A program made the translations under genes and the position numbers. A stretch of DNA of 20,234 nucleotides from a virus, in IMG/VR virus record IMGVR_UViG_3300046522_000275, positions 1 through 20,234 of that record, one strand, 5' to 3'. A model generated the notes under the pieces. The model had not been told where the DNA came from. It was given only the letters and a program-made list of their open reading frames with translations, and ran no database searches. Shown piece by piece: positions 19,875 through 20,234 of this stretch (its first letter is position 1; the number at the start of each line of letters is the position of its first letter).

Positions 19875-20126
19875 GTGCCGAACTCAGCGGAGAAAGAAGC
19901 TCGGAAGGCGGCTCTATGCCTTCGCGTTGTCGATAAGGTCTTCGGTCTATTCGACCTGTACGACCTCGATAACGGGGACGGCCTGTATACGCTTTCCGTA
20001 TTGCTGGCGCGCGTCATCCAAACCGAATGCGACACGACCATAGAACGCGACGCCATGGCGGACGCGGTCATGCAAATCGTGCGCCGCGAAATCACATCAA
20101 TGGACGAAATCAAGGAGTCGGCATGA
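19875..20126 (+). CDS. Hypothetical protein, 83 residues, head of a rightward operon
   Basis: A helical protein (MPNSAEKEARKAALCLRVVD...VFGLFDLYDLDNGDGLYTLS...). The DLYDLDNGDG stretch looks loosely like an acidic loop, but no EF-hand can be claimed. The start is GTG with only a weak ribosome site. Its stop overlaps the next ATG as ATGA, preceded by a strong AAGGAG. It starts a rightward unit pointing away from the repressor. The function is unknown. Confidence 0.7.
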   Translation: MPNSAEKEARKAALCLRVVDKVFGLFDLYDLDNGDGLYTLSVLLARVIQTECDTTIERDAMADAVMQIVRREITSMDEIKESA

Positions 20127-20234
20127 CAACCGTTTGCGGCGTTGGCAGTCATTCGCACAGCGACAGGGGACACGACTTCTACGCGACGCCGCGAGAAGCC
20201 ACAGAGTCCTTGCTGGCCATCGAAGACAAATGGC
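20123..20234 (+). CDS. N-terminus of a probable phage methyltransferase-type protein (cut by window)
   Basis: Only 37 residues are present (MTTVCGVGSHSHSDRGHDFY then ATPREATESLLAIEDKW). The S-D-R-G-x-D-x-Y-x-T-P-x-E-A-x-x-x-L-L pattern is one I recall from the start of phage and alphaproteobacterial SAM-dependent (DNA) methyltransferases, but the catalytic part lies outside. The ATG has AAGGAG five bases before and overlaps the upstream stop. Confidence 0.6.
   Translation, partial: MTTVCGVGSHSHSDRGHDFYATPREATESLLAIEDKW

Overview
The window is about 20 kb from the early and lysogeny half of a temperate tailed-phage genome (or a closely phage-like episome), probably from an alphaproteobacterial host of the Hyphomicrobiales/Rhizobiales type. 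Four things support this. There is a tyrosine integrase next to a tRNA-Asn-derived attachment site. There is a divergent S24-type repressor and early operon. There are long runs of small overlapping leftward genes. Finally, a Xre regulator and a tRNA-Asn sequence are both of rhizobial type. No capsid, tail or lysis gene is visible. Phage-type genes lie on both sides of the attachment site, so the sequence looks like the free (attP) form rather than a prophage end.

Layout: (1) 3-1343 (+): the C-terminal two thirds of an adenosylcobalamin-dependent (class II) ribonucleotide reductase, converging on a hairpin. (2) 5207 to 1307 (-): a leftward operon of about eleven small genes with an Ala-rich regulator-like protein, two Xre-type DNA-binding proteins, several unknowns, a methyltransferase-like protein and a Zn-finger protein. 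It is headed by two tandem operator-like dyads at 5284-5322. (3) 5346-5442 (+): a possible structured small RNA ending in a strong terminator. (4) 7316 to 5429 (-): a second leftward operon of five genes, mostly unknown and rich in Cys pairs, ending in a macro-domain-like protein. (5) 7317-8236: a regulatory and attP region with one small rightward Zn-ribbon gene, five identical 10-bp integrase arm-type sites and a 50-bp tRNA-Asn 3' fragment as core. (6) 8237-9436 (+): integrase. (7) 18794 to 9472 (-): one long early operon of 21 genes with replication/recombination (RecA-like Sak4-type ATPase, DUF669 putative ssDNA-binding protein, Cas4-like PD-(D/E)XK nuclease, SF2 helicase), nucleotide metabolism (dCMP deaminase, MazG-like protein), regulators and, last, an AlpA-like putative excisionase. 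(8) 18795-19702: immunity region with two operators, a repressor promoter, the repressor, another operator and a terminator. (9) 19875-20234 (+): start of a rightward operon running out of the window.

How it seems to work: a 17-bp dyad with consensus TTACC-N7-GGTAA recurs in front of the long early operon, both left operons and probably the integrase, and also behind the repressor. I infer one repressor (18955-19617) that silences four transcription units in the lysogen. On derepression the 9.3-kb operon makes the recombination, helicase and dNTP enzymes. AlpA comes last, next to int, where it could steer excision. The most interesting undescribed elements are this operator regulon, the helically phased attP arm sites, an excess of Ala-Ala C-termini among the early proteins, and the possible small RNA.
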